A stretch of DNA of 64,000 nucleotides from Verrucomicrobiota bacterium (GCA_023391285.1 JAEWBF010000048.1:1-64000); one strand, 5' to 3'. Counted from the first letter of the stretch, positions 51,635 to 60,709 are shown. The notes: generated by a model from the letters alone, not told the origin. Made by a program: numbers and translations.

Positions 51635-52406
51635 ATAAATGCGTGTAGCTGAGCGTGACGGCGGTGTGGTGGCCGGCGTCGGGATTCTTGTATTTCGGTG
51701 CGGTGCCCTGTTTGAAGAAATTGTTGCGACCGATGGAGTGAGTGAGGCCGAGCGCGAGTTGCGAACGGGCGCCGATGGTGACGGGCAGTCGTGCACCGAT
51801 GGTGTAGTAGTCGCCCCAGTTTTTTTCCGGCGGTGAGGCGTTAGCGGTGATGTTGTCCCATTTGAAGGTGCCAGCGGTCGCGAGAAACTCGATCGTGGTG
51901 CCGAGGCGTTTCAGCGGAAGCGCGAACGCGGCGGCGATTTCCCAGGTGGCGCCCTCCAGTGTGACGTCGTAGTAAACCGCGGGGGTGAGGCGGATGCCGG
52001 CGACGTAGACGTTGAACGCGAGATTGGGTTCGAACGTGAGCGCGTGGTAGCCGTTGCTGTCGTCGGCATCTGGATACGTGTAGAGCCAGAAACCCGGCAC
52101 GACGTCGACGGTGCCCGTGTCGTTGGAGAACGAATACGTGCCGTAGAAATCGAACTCCGGGTCGGAGTCGCCTTTGGCGCGGTGGGAAAACGCGGCGCTG
52201 CTCCACACGCCCGCGGCGAGCGAGCCGCGCGAATAGTCGAGCGAAGGCTGAAAGGACGCGCCAGCGACCCGCGCGCCGCGAAACAGATATTGCGAGGCGA
52301 AGGCGGGGGTGACGGACCACGAGCTCTCGTCGCTTGCTGCGAATACGGTGGGCAGGGAAGCGCTGACGAGCGTGGCGAGCGGGAGGAGCAAACGAAGAAA
52401 TTTCAT
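51630..52406 (-). CDS. TorF-type outer-membrane beta-barrel protein
   Basis: 258 aa. Signal peptide (MKFLRLLLPLATLVSASLPTVFA), then alternating beta strands ending in an aromatic/leucine tail (TAVTLSYTHLL) typical of outer-membrane barrels. The N-terminal SWSVTPAFASQYLFRGARVAGASFQPSLDY fits the TorF / Gcw_chp putative porin family (F-x-S-x-Y-x-F-R-G). Its substrate is unknown. Divergent from the second barrel gene, with a 203-bp control region between them. Confidence 0.8.
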   Translation of the reverse strand: MKFLRLLLPLATLVSASLPTVFAASDESSWSVTPAFASQYLFRGARVAGASFQPSLDYSRGSLAAGVWSSAAFSHRAKGDSDPEFDFYGTYSFSNDTGTVDVVPGFWLYTYPDADDSNGYHALTFEPNLAFNVYVAGIRLTPAVYYDVTLEGATWEIAAAFALPLKRLGTTIEFLATAGTFKWDNITANASPPEKNWGDYYTIGARLPVTIGARSQLALGLTHSIGRNNFFKQGTAPKYKNPDAGHHTAVTLSYTHLL

Positions 52407-52520
52407 GCGGGAGGCAGTGGCGATTGAGGCGGAACGTTGTGGATCGGCGGCGTGCGCCGCAACTGAAGCGAGAGGGGCTCAGTGGCCATATGACACGCGG
52501 GTTCGCGGGTTTGGCGAAGC

Positions 52521-52535
52521 TGGCAAGCGACCTGC
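52521..52535 (+). promoter_or_regulatory. Sigma-54-like promoter before the porin gene
   Basis: TGGCAAGCGACCTGC matches the sigma-54 pattern TGGCACG-N4-TTGC at all but two positions, with the -24 GG and -12 GC at exact spacing. Predicted start near 52548, about 60 nt before the ATG. Sigma-54 with NtrC commonly controls urea and nitrogen genes. I see no convincing NtrC site. Confidence 0.4.
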
Positions 52536-52609
52536 TAAGAGCCGTCTGGGTTTCGCTGATCCGGCCGCGCCGGACGCGGTGTGATCCACGCAACCTACCA
52601 AAACAAACT

Positions 52610-53575
52610 ATGATCAAGAATACCTCCAAGCTTGCCGGCTGGGCCGCTTCCTCGCTCGCCCTGGTCGCGACCGCCTTCGCCGACGTGAAGGTGAATGAAA
52701 ACATCAGCGTCAATGGCTATGCCGTGGGCGCGTTCACGTCGACGGACTGGGATGGCGGGCCAACGACGGACACGTATCTCGACTCGGGCGTGAATAGTTT
52801 CGACGCCGTCAAACTCGGCGTGCTCGCCAGCGCCGGCCAGGTCAGCGCTTACGGCAGCGTGTTGTATCTTCCGGGCGCCGCCAACGAAGCCGGTTTGCTC
52901 GAAGCTTATGCGACGTTCGACGCCGGCGCGGGCTTCAAGATCACCGGTGGAAAATTCCTGAGCTATCTTGGGTTTGAAGCGTTCGACGCGGTGAACATGA
53001 CCCAGCTCAGCTACGGTTTGATCAGCGGCATTCCCGCCTATCATACGGGCGCGAAGATCGACTACTCGGGGGCCGGCTTCTCGTTCGGTGTCGCCGTCGT
53101 TGACTCGATCTTCAATCACCCGACGAAAAACGTCTTCTTCGAAGGCGATCGCGAATACGGCGACGACGTCGGAGTCGAAGTGATGGTTTCCTACACGGGC
53201 GTCGAAAACCTGACGATCTTCGCGGGGGTGGCTTCGGAAGAGGACGAGCACACCAACACGGACATCTTCGTGTTCGACCTGTGGGCGAGCTATGCGGTGA
53301 GCGACAAGGTCACCATCGCCGGCGAGTTCGCGGTCAACGAAGACGTGGCCACGACCTGGCTCGCGTTCCTCTCCTACAAGTTCAACGACAAGGTCTCGAC
53401 GATCTTCCGCGTCAGCGGCGCCGAGTGGGATGGCGGCGGCGACGATATGAAATACACGATCGCGCCGACCTACACCATCAACGACAACCTCGCGCTGCGC
53501 GCAGAGTTCTCGCTCGGGGAAGGTGACAGCGGCGACTACACCTTCTGGGGCGGCCAAGTCGTATTCAAGTTCTGA
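52610..53575 (+). CDS. Outer-membrane porin-like beta-barrel
   Basis: 321 aa. Signal peptide (KNTSKLAGWAASSLALVATAFA), then VNENISVNGYAVGAFTSTDWD and repeated amphipathic strands, closing with QVVFKF, the C-terminal phenylalanine of outer-membrane barrels. It fits the BBP2-like porin group. It immediately precedes urtA, so it likely provides the outer-membrane route for urea or other nitrogen compounds. Codon use is strongly C-ending, unlike most neighbours, which predicts high expression. Confidence 0.8.
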   Translation: MIKNTSKLAGWAASSLALVATAFADVKVNENISVNGYAVGAFTSTDWDGGPTTDTYLDSGVNSFDAVKLGVLASAGQVSAYGSVLYLPGAANEAGLLEAYATFDAGAGFKITGGKFLSYLGFEAFDAVNMTQLSYGLISGIPAYHTGAKIDYSGAGFSFGVAVVDSIFNHPTKNVFFEGDREYGDDVGVEVMVSYTGVENLTIFAGVASEEDEHTNTDIFVFDLWASYAVSDKVTIAGEFAVNEDVATTWLAFLSYKFNDKVSTIFRVSGAEWDGGGDDMKYTIAPTYTINDNLALRAEFSLGEGDSGDYTFWGGQVVFKF

Positions 53576-53581
53576 TTACTC

Positions 53582-53606
53582 GCGGACTGGCCACGCGCCG
53601 GTCCGC
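53582..53606 (+). terminator. Hairpin between porin and urtA
   Basis: GCGGAC..GGC and GCC..GTCCGC with a CACGC loop, followed by TTCTCTTTC. A partial terminator just past the porin stop, which would keep porin above urt transcript levels. Confidence 0.55.
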
Positions 53607-53746
53607 TTCTCTTTCGTTCCCCGGCGTCGCGTCGTGTGACGCGGCGCCGCTCCCACCCCGCACTTTTCCTTTCTTCATCTCCTCCGCGGAGGTGCCTGGC
53701 CACTGCCGTGCCCGGACACCGCCGTCCAAGTTCCAACCCTTCAGTC

Positions 53747-55003
53747 ATGATCAAGAAAACCACCCAACTCCTCGGCGTCGGAGCTCTCGCTCTGGGCGCT
53801 TTGCTCGGCTCCGCTCGCGCGGCCGACACCGTCAAGGTCGGCGTTCTTCACTCCCTTAGCGGCACGATGGCGATCAGCGAAAAATCGCTGCGCGACGTGC
53901 TGTTGTTCACATTCGACGAGATCAACGCCAAGGGCGGCGTGCTCGGCAAAAAGATCGAGCCGGTCGTCGTCGACGGCGCGTCCAACTGGCCGCTCTTCGC
54001 CGAAAAGGCGAAGCAACTCCTCGAGCAGGACAAGGTCGCCGTGACCTTCGGCTGCTGGACCTCGGTGTCGCGCAAATCCGTCTTGCCGGTGTATGAAAAG
54101 AACAACGGCCTGCTCTTCTATCCCGTGCAATACGAGGGCGAGGAAGAGTCGCAGAACGTCGCCTACACCGCCGAGGCGGTTAACCAACAAGCCACGCCGG
54201 CGGTCGACTACTACCTGGCGGAAGGCAAAAAGAAGTTCTACCTGCTCGGCACGGACTACGTCTATCCGCAGACGACGAATCTCGTGCTGCTCGAGTATCT
54301 CCTCAGCAAAGGCGTGCCGCTCGAGAACATCGGCGGCGGCTATCGCAAGGACGATTCCGGCAAGATCATCTCCGCCGGCAAATACACGCCCTTCGGCCAC
54401 ACCGACTACCAGCAGATCGTTTCGGAGATCAAACAGTTCGCCGCCTCGGGCGACGCGTGCGTGATCTCCACGCTCAACGGCGACACGAACGTTCCGTTCT
54501 TCAAGGAATACGCGGCGGCGGGTCTCACCGCGGAAGATTGTCCGGTCGTTTCGTTCTCGATCTCGGAAGACGAGTTCCGCGGTCTGCCGGCCGATCAGCT
54601 CGTGGGCCAGCTCGGTTGCTGGACGTATTTCCAGTCGCTCGACACGCCGGCGAACAAGGAATTCGTCGCGAACTTCCAGAAATGGCTGAAGTCGACGAAC
54701 GTCCCTGGCATCGAGAAGGAAGGCCGCGTCACCTGCTCGCCGATGGTGTTGAGCTACGTCGGTGTTTATCTCTGGAAAGCGGCGGTCGAGAAGGCCGGCA
54801 CGTTCGACGTCGACGCGGTGCGCGCGGCGTGGAAGAGCGGGATCTCGTTCAACGGTCCCGGCGGCAAGGTCACGACCCAGCCGAACATGCACCTCACGAA
54901 GAACGTTTACATCGGCGAGACCCGCGCGGATGGGCAGTTCAAGATCGTGAAGTCGTTCGACAACGTTTACGGCGAGCCCTGGCTCAAAGGTAAGTTCAAG
55001 TAA
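53747..55003 (+). CDS. urtA: Urea ABC transporter substrate-binding protein
   Basis: 418 aa periplasmic urea receptor. Signal peptide (MIKKTTQLLGVGALALGALLGSARA) followed by DTVKVGVLHSLSGTMAISEKSLRDVLLFTFDEINAKGG, the hallmark of the UrtA/AmiC branch, with FGCWTSVSRKSVLPVYEKNNGLLFYPVQYEGEE and SFSISEDEFRGL also as in UrtA. Opens the urtABCDE cluster and directly precedes urtB. C-ending codon bias like the porin suggests high expression. Confidence 0.95.
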   Translation: MIKKTTQLLGVGALALGALLGSARAADTVKVGVLHSLSGTMAISEKSLRDVLLFTFDEINAKGGVLGKKIEPVVVDGASNWPLFAEKAKQLLEQDKVAVTFGCWTSVSRKSVLPVYEKNNGLLFYPVQYEGEEESQNVAYTAEAVNQQATPAVDYYLAEGKKKFYLLGTDYVYPQTTNLVLLEYLLSKGVPLENIGGGYRKDDSGKIISAGKYTPFGHTDYQQIVSEIKQFAASGDACVISTLNGDTNVPFFKEYAAAGLTAEDCPVVSFSISEDEFRGLPADQLVGQLGCWTYFQSLDTPANKEFVANFQKWLKSTNVPGIEKEGRVTCSPMVLSYVGVYLWKAAVEKAGTFDVDAVRAAWKSGISFNGPGGKVTTQPNMHLTKNVYIGETRADGQFKIVKSFDNVYGEPWLKGKFK

Positions 55004-55026
55004 GCAAACCGACTTTCGTCATAAGT

Positions 55027-55157
55027 GCCGCCGCGGGTTCGCTCGCGGCGGCAGCGATGACGGAGTGAGTTTGGCGAAACGCTACTGCGTTCCGCTCCGA
55101 GGGGCACAGTTGGCCCGATGATTGCTAATCGCGGGGCGGGTTCTTCGAGAGACCCGC
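55027..55157 (+). promoter_or_regulatory. Two hairpins between urtA and urtB
   Basis: A strong stem (GCCGCCGCG / CGCGGCGGC, 55027-55053) and a weaker one (GCGGGT / ACCCGC, 55136-55157). No T-tract. Such structures after a binding-protein gene usually protect its mRNA or trim read-through. No gene is seen in this 193-bp gap. Confidence 0.5.
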
Positions 55158-55196
55158 TCCTCTGTTTTCACGAGAGAAGATCAAATACCCGTCTAC

Positions 55197-56906
55197 GTGT
55201 CTTTTACCGTTCGCTTTCTATTCTGCTTTTTCCTCCTGAGCGTCCCGGCCTTCGCGGCGGAGAGCGGCGCGCGTCAGACGATCGCACGCGCGGCGCTCGT
55301 CGACGGCACGCAGGAACGTATTCAGATCATCAACACGCTGGTGGGCGAGGGCGACGAGGCGATTGCGCCGCTGCTGGCGGCGTGGCGGGAGGACGCGTTG
55401 TTTATTTACGCCCCCGAGGGCGGCGAGCGGATCGTGGTTCAGCTGACGGGAAGCAAGGATGCCGCGGGAGCCCAGGCGGCCGTGCGGATCGATACGGGTG
55501 AACCGCTGCTCGACGCGAATGGAGAGCCGATGCGGCTGGTGGCGTCGACGTTGAAGGCGGTGGAGCATACGTCGGCGTTGAGGAGGGCGTTCAAGGCGGT
55601 GTTGGATGTCGCGGATCTGGCGAATCCGGATTTAACGCGCCGGGTTCGCGCGATTCAGAGTTTTGGATTGGGACAACAGGTCGACAAACTCCCGGCGCTG
55701 GAAGCGCGGGCGAAAATCGAAAAAGAGCCGAAGGCGCAGGTCGCGTTGCGCGAAGCGATCGCGCTGATCGGGCTCAAGAATCCCGATGACGCGGTGAAAC
55801 TCGCGGCACTGCGGGAACTGCAGGAGCTGCACACGATCGCGAGTCTCGACGTGTTGAAAGCCGCGCAAAAAGCGGCGGTGGCGGAAAAGAAGACGGAGCT
55901 GGCGGCGGCGGCGGACGCGGCGATTCACGCGGTCAACAGCCACATCAGCACGGTGAATTTTTTCGGGACGCTGTTTCGCGGGTTGAGCCTCGGGAGCATC
56001 CTGCTGGTCGTCGCGCTCGGACTGGCGATCACCTTTGGATTGATGGGCGTGATCAACATGGCGCACGGCGAGATGATCGCGGTGGGGGCGTATACGACTT
56101 ACGTCGTGCAGAATATTTTTGGAAACGGGCTGGCGCTGTCGCCTTTCGGATTCTCGATGAGCGTGCCGGGATTGAAGGCGACGGGCGCGTGGTATCAGAG
56201 CTACTTCGTGGTGGCGCTGCCGTTGAGTTTTTTGGCGGCGGCGTGCATGGGAATTCTGCTCGAGCGGAGCGTGATTCGTTTCCTGTATCGGCGGCCGCTC
56301 GAGAGCCTGCTGGCGACGTGGGGTGTTTCGATGGTGCTGCAACAGTTGTTTCGCAGCGTGTTTGGGTCGCAGAACGTGCAGGTGAGCAGCCCGAGCTGGC
56401 TGAGCGGAAACTGGATCTTCAACGACATCATCTTCGGGTGGAATCGCGTGTTCGTGATCGGGTTTGCGGGTCTGATCGTGTTCGGCGTGTGGCTGGTGCT
56501 CACGCGGACTTCGCTGGGTTTGTTGATTCGCGCGGTGATGCAGAACCGCAACATGGCCTCTTGCATGGGCGTGCGGACGGAGCGGGTGAACATGCTGACC
56601 TTCGGACTGGGAAGCGGACTCGCCGGATTGGCGGGCGCGTTTCTTTCGCAGATTGGCAATGTCGGTCCGTCGCTCGGGCAGAGTTACATCGTCGATTGTT
56701 TCATGACGGTTGTGGTGGGCGGCGTCGGAAATCTGCCGGGCACGGTGATCGCGGCGCTTGGAATCGGCATGGCGGATCAATCGCTGCAGCAGATTCTGCT
56801 GAATCCGGTGTTGGGGAAAATAACGGTGCTGGTGGCGATCATTCTCTTCCTGCAGTGGCGGCCGGCGGGAATTTTTGTGACGCGGAGCCGGAGTTTGGAG
56901 GGATGA
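55197..56906 (+). CDS. urtB: Urea ABC transporter permease UrtB
   Basis: 569 aa. A signal-like start (VSFTVRFLFCFFLLSVPAFAAES) and a helical, HEAT-like soluble N-terminal domain (about 20-270), which is typical of UrtB proteins, precede the LivH-type permease (about 280-569): GLSLGSILLVVALGLAITFGLMGVINMAHGEMIAVGAY, with the E-A-A-like loop GVRTERVNMLTFGLGSGLAGLAGAFLSQ. GTG 55197 begins the signal sequence; TTG 55122 is an alternative start. Followed by an inverted-repeat element and urtC. Confidence 0.92.
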   Translation: MSFTVRFLFCFFLLSVPAFAAESGARQTIARAALVDGTQERIQIINTLVGEGDEAIAPLLAAWREDALFIYAPEGGERIVVQLTGSKDAAGAQAAVRIDTGEPLLDANGEPMRLVASTLKAVEHTSALRRAFKAVLDVADLANPDLTRRVRAIQSFGLGQQVDKLPALEARAKIEKEPKAQVALREAIALIGLKNPDDAVKLAALRELQELHTIASLDVLKAAQKAAVAEKKTELAAAADAAIHAVNSHISTVNFFGTLFRGLSLGSILLVVALGLAITFGLMGVINMAHGEMIAVGAYTTYVVQNIFGNGLALSPFGFSMSVPGLKATGAWYQSYFVVALPLSFLAAACMGILLERSVIRFLYRRPLESLLATWGVSMVLQQLFRSVFGSQNVQVSSPSWLSGNWIFNDIIFGWNRVFVIGFAGLIVFGVWLVLTRTSLGLLIRAVMQNRNMASCMGVRTERVNMLTFGLGSGLAGLAGAFLSQIGNVGPSLGQSYIVDCFMTVVVGGVGNLPGTVIAALGIGMADQSLQQILLNPVLGKITVLVAIILFLQWRPAGIFVTRSRSLEG

Positions 56907-56917
56907 GGTAAAAAATG

Positions 56918-57003
56918 AGAAACCACGAAATACACGAAACACACGAAACGAATACGAACGAAGGGATCGGATCCTTTCGTGTGTTTCGTGTATTTCGTGG
57001 TGA
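56918..57003. repeat. CAC-repeat inverted element, urtB-urtC junction
   Basis: Arms 56922-56948 and 56975-57001 are perfect 27-nt reverse complements. Each arm is three 9-nt units (CACGAAATA, CACGAAACA, CACGAAACG). It ends 14 nt before the urtC ATG. Confidence 0.95.
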
Positions 57004-57015
57004 AACCGGACCGGA

Positions 57016-58161
57016 ATGAGCGCTGCCACTCTTCGTAAAATCGAAATGGGGGCGATCGCGGTGATCGGGTTGTTCCTCGTGGTGGGGCTGCCGCTGCTGA
57101 ACAGCTGGGGGCTCGTGAGCAACTTCACGATCAACCTGTGGGGAAAATATCTCTGCTACGCGTTGCTCGCGATCTCGGTGGATCTGCTCTGGGGTTACAC
57201 GGGACTGCTCAGTCTCGGGCAGGCGCTTTTCTTCAGCTTGGGCGGTTACATGATGGGCATGTATCTGATGCGGATGATCGGCGATCTGGGGCAATACAAG
57301 CTGCCGATTCCGGACTTTTTGGTGTTTCTCGGTTGGAGCGAGCTGCCGTGGTTTTGGAAGCCCTTCGATAGTTTCGGCTTCGCGGCGTTGATGATCTTCC
57401 TGCTGCCGGGCGGGGTGGCGTTTGTGTTCGGATTTCTCGCGTTTCGGTCGCGGATCAAGGGCGTGTATTTTTCGATTCTGACGCAGGCGCTGACCTATGG
57501 CGCGTCGCTGATGTTTTTCCGCAACGACATGTTGATGGGCGGCAACAACGGCTTCACGGATTACAAGTTCATCCTCGGTCACGATCTGCGCGATCCGGCG
57601 ACAATGCGCGGTCTGTATGTGGTGACGGCGGTGATGCTCGTGCTGGTGTTTCTCGGCTGTCGCTGGCTGGCGCAGACCAAGCTCGGTCTTGTGCAACGCG
57701 CGATCCGCGACGGTGAGAATCGTGTATTGTTCAGCGGATACGCGGCGGCGCATTTCAAGTTGTTCGTCTTCGTGGCGGCGTCGCTGATCGCGGCAATCGG
57801 CGGTGCGCTTTACGTGCCGCAGGTCGGCATCATCAACCCGTCGGAGATGACGCCGGATAAGTCGCTCGAAGCGGTGGTGTGGGTGGCGGTGGGCGGACGC
57901 GGCACGCTGGTCGGTCCGATCATCGGGGCGATTTCGGTGAATGCGTTGAAGAGCTGGGCGACGCGGGCGTATCCGGACGCGTGGCTGTTTATCCTGGGCG
58001 GACTGTTTATCGTCGTCGTGCTGTTGTTGCCCGGCGGAATTGTCAGCCTGCCGGGGCGCATCTCGGCCTGGTGGAAGGGACGCGCGGGGCGGCGAGTCGA
58101 TGAAACGACCGACGCGGCGGCCGCTTCGGAGAAACCCGTGGTGACGACAGGCACGCCATGA
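57016..58161 (+). CDS. urtC: Urea ABC transporter permease UrtC
   Basis: 381 aa, LivM-type permease with about nine hydrophobic segments; WGKYLCYALLAISVDLLWGYTGLLSLGQALFFSLGGY and the coupling region QRAIRDGENRVLFSGYAAAHFKLFVFVAASLIAAIGGALYVPQVG are family signatures. Partners UrtB in the membrane. Its stop overlaps the urtD start by 4 nt (ATGA), implying translational coupling. Confidence 0.95.
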   Translation: MSAATLRKIEMGAIAVIGLFLVVGLPLLNSWGLVSNFTINLWGKYLCYALLAISVDLLWGYTGLLSLGQALFFSLGGYMMGMYLMRMIGDLGQYKLPIPDFLVFLGWSELPWFWKPFDSFGFAALMIFLLPGGVAFVFGFLAFRSRIKGVYFSILTQALTYGASLMFFRNDMLMGGNNGFTDYKFILGHDLRDPATMRGLYVVTAVMLVLVFLGCRWLAQTKLGLVQRAIRDGENRVLFSGYAAAHFKLFVFVAASLIAAIGGALYVPQVGIINPSEMTPDKSLEAVVWVAVGGRGTLVGPIIGAISVNALKSWATRAYPDAWLFILGGLFIVVVLLLPGGIVSLPGRISAWWKGRAGRRVDETTDAAAASEKPVVTTGTP

Positions 58162-58931
58162 ACGTCGGTCCGGAAAAAACCAACTTCATCCTCACGGTGG
58201 AGGATGTGAACAAGACCTTCGATGGCTTCAAAGCCATCACGAACCTCAATTTCTACCTGACGCGCGGCGAACTGCGCACGGTGATCGGGCCGAATGGCGC
58301 GGGGAAATCGACGTTCTTCGATCTGATTACCGGTCGCACCAAACCGGATACGGGGAAGATCGAGTTCGGCTGGGACACGGACCTGGTTGGGTTGAACGAA
58401 TACGAAATCAATCGGTTGGGAATCGGGCGGAAGTTCCAGACGCCGTCGGTGTATATCGACCACACCGTATTCGAGAATTTGTTACTCTCGTTGAAGGGAC
58501 CGCGCGGCGTGTTTCGGACGCTGTTTCATCGGACGACGTCGGAACAACGCGATCGGATCGACGAATTGTTGAAACTGATCCGGCTGGAGGCGAAGCGGGA
58601 TTTGCGGGCCGGGCAGCTGGCGCATGGGGAGAAGCAGTGGCTCGAGATCGGGATGTTGCTGGCGCAGGAGCCGCAGTTATTGCTCGTCGACGAGCCGGCG
58701 GCGGGAATGACGGACGAGGAGACGAAGCGCACGGGCGAATTGCTGATCAGCCTCTCGGAGCGGCACAGCATCGTGGTGGTCGAGCACGACATGACCTTTG
58801 TGAAACAGATCGCGCGCGACGGAAAGGTGACGGTGCTGCATCAGGGCACGGTGTTGTGCGAAGGGAAGTTCGATGAGGTGCAGGCGAACGAACAAGTGCG
58901 GCAGGTGTATCTCGGCCGCGGGAAACATTGA
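58158..58931 (+). CDS. urtD: Urea ABC transporter ATPase UrtD
   Basis: 257 aa. Walker A GPNGAGKST, Q loop, LivG-type signature in AGQLAHGEKQWLEIGMLLAQ, Walker B LLLVDEPAAGMTDEE and switch His (VVEHDMTFV). UrtD is the LivG-like half of the ATPase pair with UrtE. Overlaps urtC by 4 nt. Confidence 0.95.
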   Translation: MNVGPEKTNFILTVEDVNKTFDGFKAITNLNFYLTRGELRTVIGPNGAGKSTFFDLITGRTKPDTGKIEFGWDTDLVGLNEYEINRLGIGRKFQTPSVYIDHTVFENLLLSLKGPRGVFRTLFHRTTSEQRDRIDELLKLIRLEAKRDLRAGQLAHGEKQWLEIGMLLAQEPQLLLVDEPAAGMTDEETKRTGELLISLSERHSIVVVEHDMTFVKQIARDGKVTVLHQGTVLCEGKFDEVQANEQVRQVYLGRGKH

Positions 58932-58952
58932 GATGATGATGAAAGGCGAAGT

Positions 58953-59030
58953 TAACCACGGAGACACAGAGGCACAGAGAAGAAGAGTTTGCGGCGGGCT
59001 TTCTCCGTGCCTCTGTGTCTCCGTGGTTCA
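58953..59030. repeat. CAC-repeat inverted element, urtD-urtE junction
   Basis: Arms 58954-58981 and 59001-59028 (28 nt) match at 27 positions. Three 8-nt units per arm (CACGGAGA, CACAGAGG, CACAGAGA). It ends 5 nt before the urtE ATG. Confidence 0.95.
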
Positions 59031-59033
59031 CTC

Positions 59034-59807
59034 ATGAGCGCGCTGCTTCAACTCTCGGCGGTCGAGGCGGACATTGCGGGGTCGCGGATTTTGCGCGGCG
59101 TGAATCTCGAGGTGAACTCGGGCGAAGTGGTCGCGTTGATGGGGCGCAATGGGGTGGGCAAGACGACGACGCTGCGTTGCATCACGGGATTGCTTGCGGT
59201 GCGGAATGGCGTCGTGACCTTCGACGGACAAAACATCGCGAAGCTCGCGCCGGATGTGCGCGCGCGGAAAGGCATCGCTTACGTGCCGCAGGGGCGGGAC
59301 ATCTTTCCGCATTTGACGGTCGAAGAGAATCTACACGTCGGGCTTGTGGTGCATGGCCGCGGGAAAGCGTCGGATCGCGAGGGGCTCGAACGGGTTTTCC
59401 GGTTATTTCCGGTGTTGAAGGAAATGCTGTCGCGCAAAGGCGGCGTGCTTTCGGGCGGGCAGCAGCAGCAGCTGGCGATTGGGCGGGCGATTTTAACTCG
59501 GCCGAAGTTGCTGATCCTGGATGAGCCGACGGAGGGGATTCAGCCGTCGGTCATCGATCACATCGGGGACACGTTGAAGAAATTGAAGACGGAAGGGCTG
59601 CACGAGAATCCGGTGGAAGAGATCCAGCATGCGGTGAAGGAGCTGAAGAAGGATGGGTCGCTGGCGATTCTGCTCGTGGAGCAATATGTGGATTTCTGCC
59701 GCGAGGTGGCGGATCGGTTTTATGCGATGGATCGCGGCGCGGTGGTCGCGTCGGGTGAGATCGCGGCGCTGACGGATGAAGTCGTGAAGGAGCATTTGCA
59801 GGTATGA
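59034..59807 (+). CDS. urtE: Urea ABC transporter ATPase UrtE
   Basis: 257 aa LivF-type ATPase. Walker A GRNGVGKTT, signature LSGGQQQQLAIGRAIL, Walker B LLILDEPTEGIQPS and switch His-type QYVDFCREVADRFY. Compared with amino-acid transporters it has the UrtE-typical insertion NPVEEIQHAVKELKKDGSLAILLV. ATG 59034 begins the fold; the bases before it belong to the repeat element, so there is no ribosome-binding site. Confidence 0.95.
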   Translation: MSALLQLSAVEADIAGSRILRGVNLEVNSGEVVALMGRNGVGKTTTLRCITGLLAVRNGVVTFDGQNIAKLAPDVRARKGIAYVPQGRDIFPHLTVEENLHVGLVVHGRGKASDREGLERVFRLFPVLKEMLSRKGGVLSGGQQQQLAIGRAILTRPKLLILDEPTEGIQPSVIDHIGDTLKKLKTEGLHENPVEEIQHAVKELKKDGSLAILLVEQYVDFCREVADRFYAMDRGAVVASGEIAALTDEVVKEHLQV

Positions 59808-59815
59808 TTCCTTTC

Positions 59816-59884
59816 CATCACGGATGGACACAGATGGACGCGGATTCGGTTTGGATCGGTGTGCATCCGTGTTCATCGGTGCTT
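59816..59884. repeat. CAC-repeat inverted element, urtE-ureA junction
   Basis: Arms 59819-59845 and 59855-59881 (27 nt, about 21 matches). Units of 10 nt (CACGGATGGA, CACAGATGGA, CGCGGATTCG). It ends 20 nt before the ureA ATG. Confidence 0.9.
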
Positions 59885-59901
59885 AATACAACCTGGATCC
59901 C

Positions 59902-60204
59902 ATGCATTTAACCCCACGAGAGCGTGAGAAGCTTCTTATCGTAACGGCGGCGGATTTGGCGCGGCGGCGTCAGGCCCGCGGATTGAAACTCAATTATCCG
60001 GAGGCGGTCGCGATCATTACGTATGAGATCATGGAAGGCGCGCGGGATGGAAAGTCGGTGGCGGAGCTGATGAGCTTTGGGACGACGATTTTGAAGCTGG
60101 GCGACGTGATGGAAGGCGTCGCGGAAATGATTCACGAAGTGCAAGTCGAGGCGACGTTTCCGGATGGGACGAAGCTGGTGACGGTGCATAATCCGATTCG
60201 CTGA
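59902..60204 (+). CDS. ureA: Urease gamma subunit
   Basis: 100 aa structural subunit of the nickel urease that hydrolyses urea to ammonia and carbamate. Canonical UreA throughout: MHLTPREREKLLIVTAADLARRRQARGLKLNYPEAVA and the C-terminal VQVEATFPDGTKLVTVHNPI. Separate gamma and beta genes, as in Proteobacteria and unlike the fused Helicobacter form. First of the ureABCEFG genes, and it follows the transporter. Confidence 0.97.
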   Translation: MHLTPREREKLLIVTAADLARRRQARGLKLNYPEAVAIITYEIMEGARDGKSVAELMSFGTTILKLGDVMEGVAEMIHEVQVEATFPDGTKLVTVHNPIR

Positions 60205-60221
60205 TCGGATTTATTTTTCAT

Positions 60222-60290
60222 GAACCACAGAGGCATGGAGACACAGAGGAGAAGAGGGTTCTTTTCGGTGCCTCTGGGCCTTGGTGGTGA
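60222..60290. repeat. CAC-repeat inverted element, ureA-ureB junction
   Basis: Left arm ACCACAGAGGCATGGAGACACAGAGG with further AG-rich bases, right arm TTTTCGGTGCCTCTGGGCCTTGGTGGT. It ends about 13 nt before the ureB ATG. The most diverged of the seven urease-cluster copies. Confidence 0.85.
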
Positions 60291-60302
60291 CACTGTTTCG
60301 TT

Positions 60303-60614
60303 ATGATCCCTGGAGAAATTATCGTGGCGAAGGATGCGGCGCCGTTGGCGGCGAATCTGGAGTTGGAGACGAAGGTGATGAAGGTGGCGAACACGGGGGA
60401 TCGTCCGATCCAGGTCGGATCGCATTATCATTTCTTCGAAACAAATGAGGCGTTGAGCTTCGATCGGGCGGCGTCGCGAGGGTTTCGATTGAACATCCCG
60501 GCGGGAACGGCGGTGCGGTTCGAGGCGGGCGATACGAAGGAAGTCGAGTTGGTGGCGCTCGCGGGAGCGCGCGAGGTGTATGGCTTCAACGCGAAAGTGA
60601 ACGGAAAGCTTTGA
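60303..60614 (+). CDS. ureB: Urease beta subunit
   Basis: 103 aa. MIPGEIIVAKDAAPLAANLELETKVMKVANTGDRPIQVGSHYHFFETNEAL and RFEAGDTKEVELVALAGAREVYGFNAKVNGKL are UreB signatures covering the whole length. It lacks a ribosome-binding site; the upstream repeat nearly abuts the start. Confidence 0.97.
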   Translation: MIPGEIIVAKDAAPLAANLELETKVMKVANTGDRPIQVGSHYHFFETNEALSFDRAASRGFRLNIPAGTAVRFEAGDTKEVELVALAGAREVYGFNAKVNGKL

Positions 60615-60697
60615 ACCACGGATAAACACGAATGGACACGGATACTGAAGGTGCGGTGGGGCATTCGTGTGAATTCGTGTTCATTCGTGGTTGTTAA
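60613..60697. repeat. CAC-repeat inverted element, ureB-ureC junction
   Basis: Left arm 60614-60643 (AACCACGGATAAACACGAAT and on), right arm 60662-60692. Units of 10 nt (CACGGATAAA, CACGAATGGA, CACGGATACT). The element begins at the ureB stop codon and ends 17 nt before ureC. Confidence 0.92.
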
Positions 60698-60709
60698 CTC
60701 TTCTTCCCA

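Noticed and set aside
53697..53711. TGGCCACTGCCGTGC before urtA as a sigma-54 promoter
   Set aside because: Spacing fits but several consensus bases are wrong and it leaves an implausibly short upstream region after the porin hairpin.
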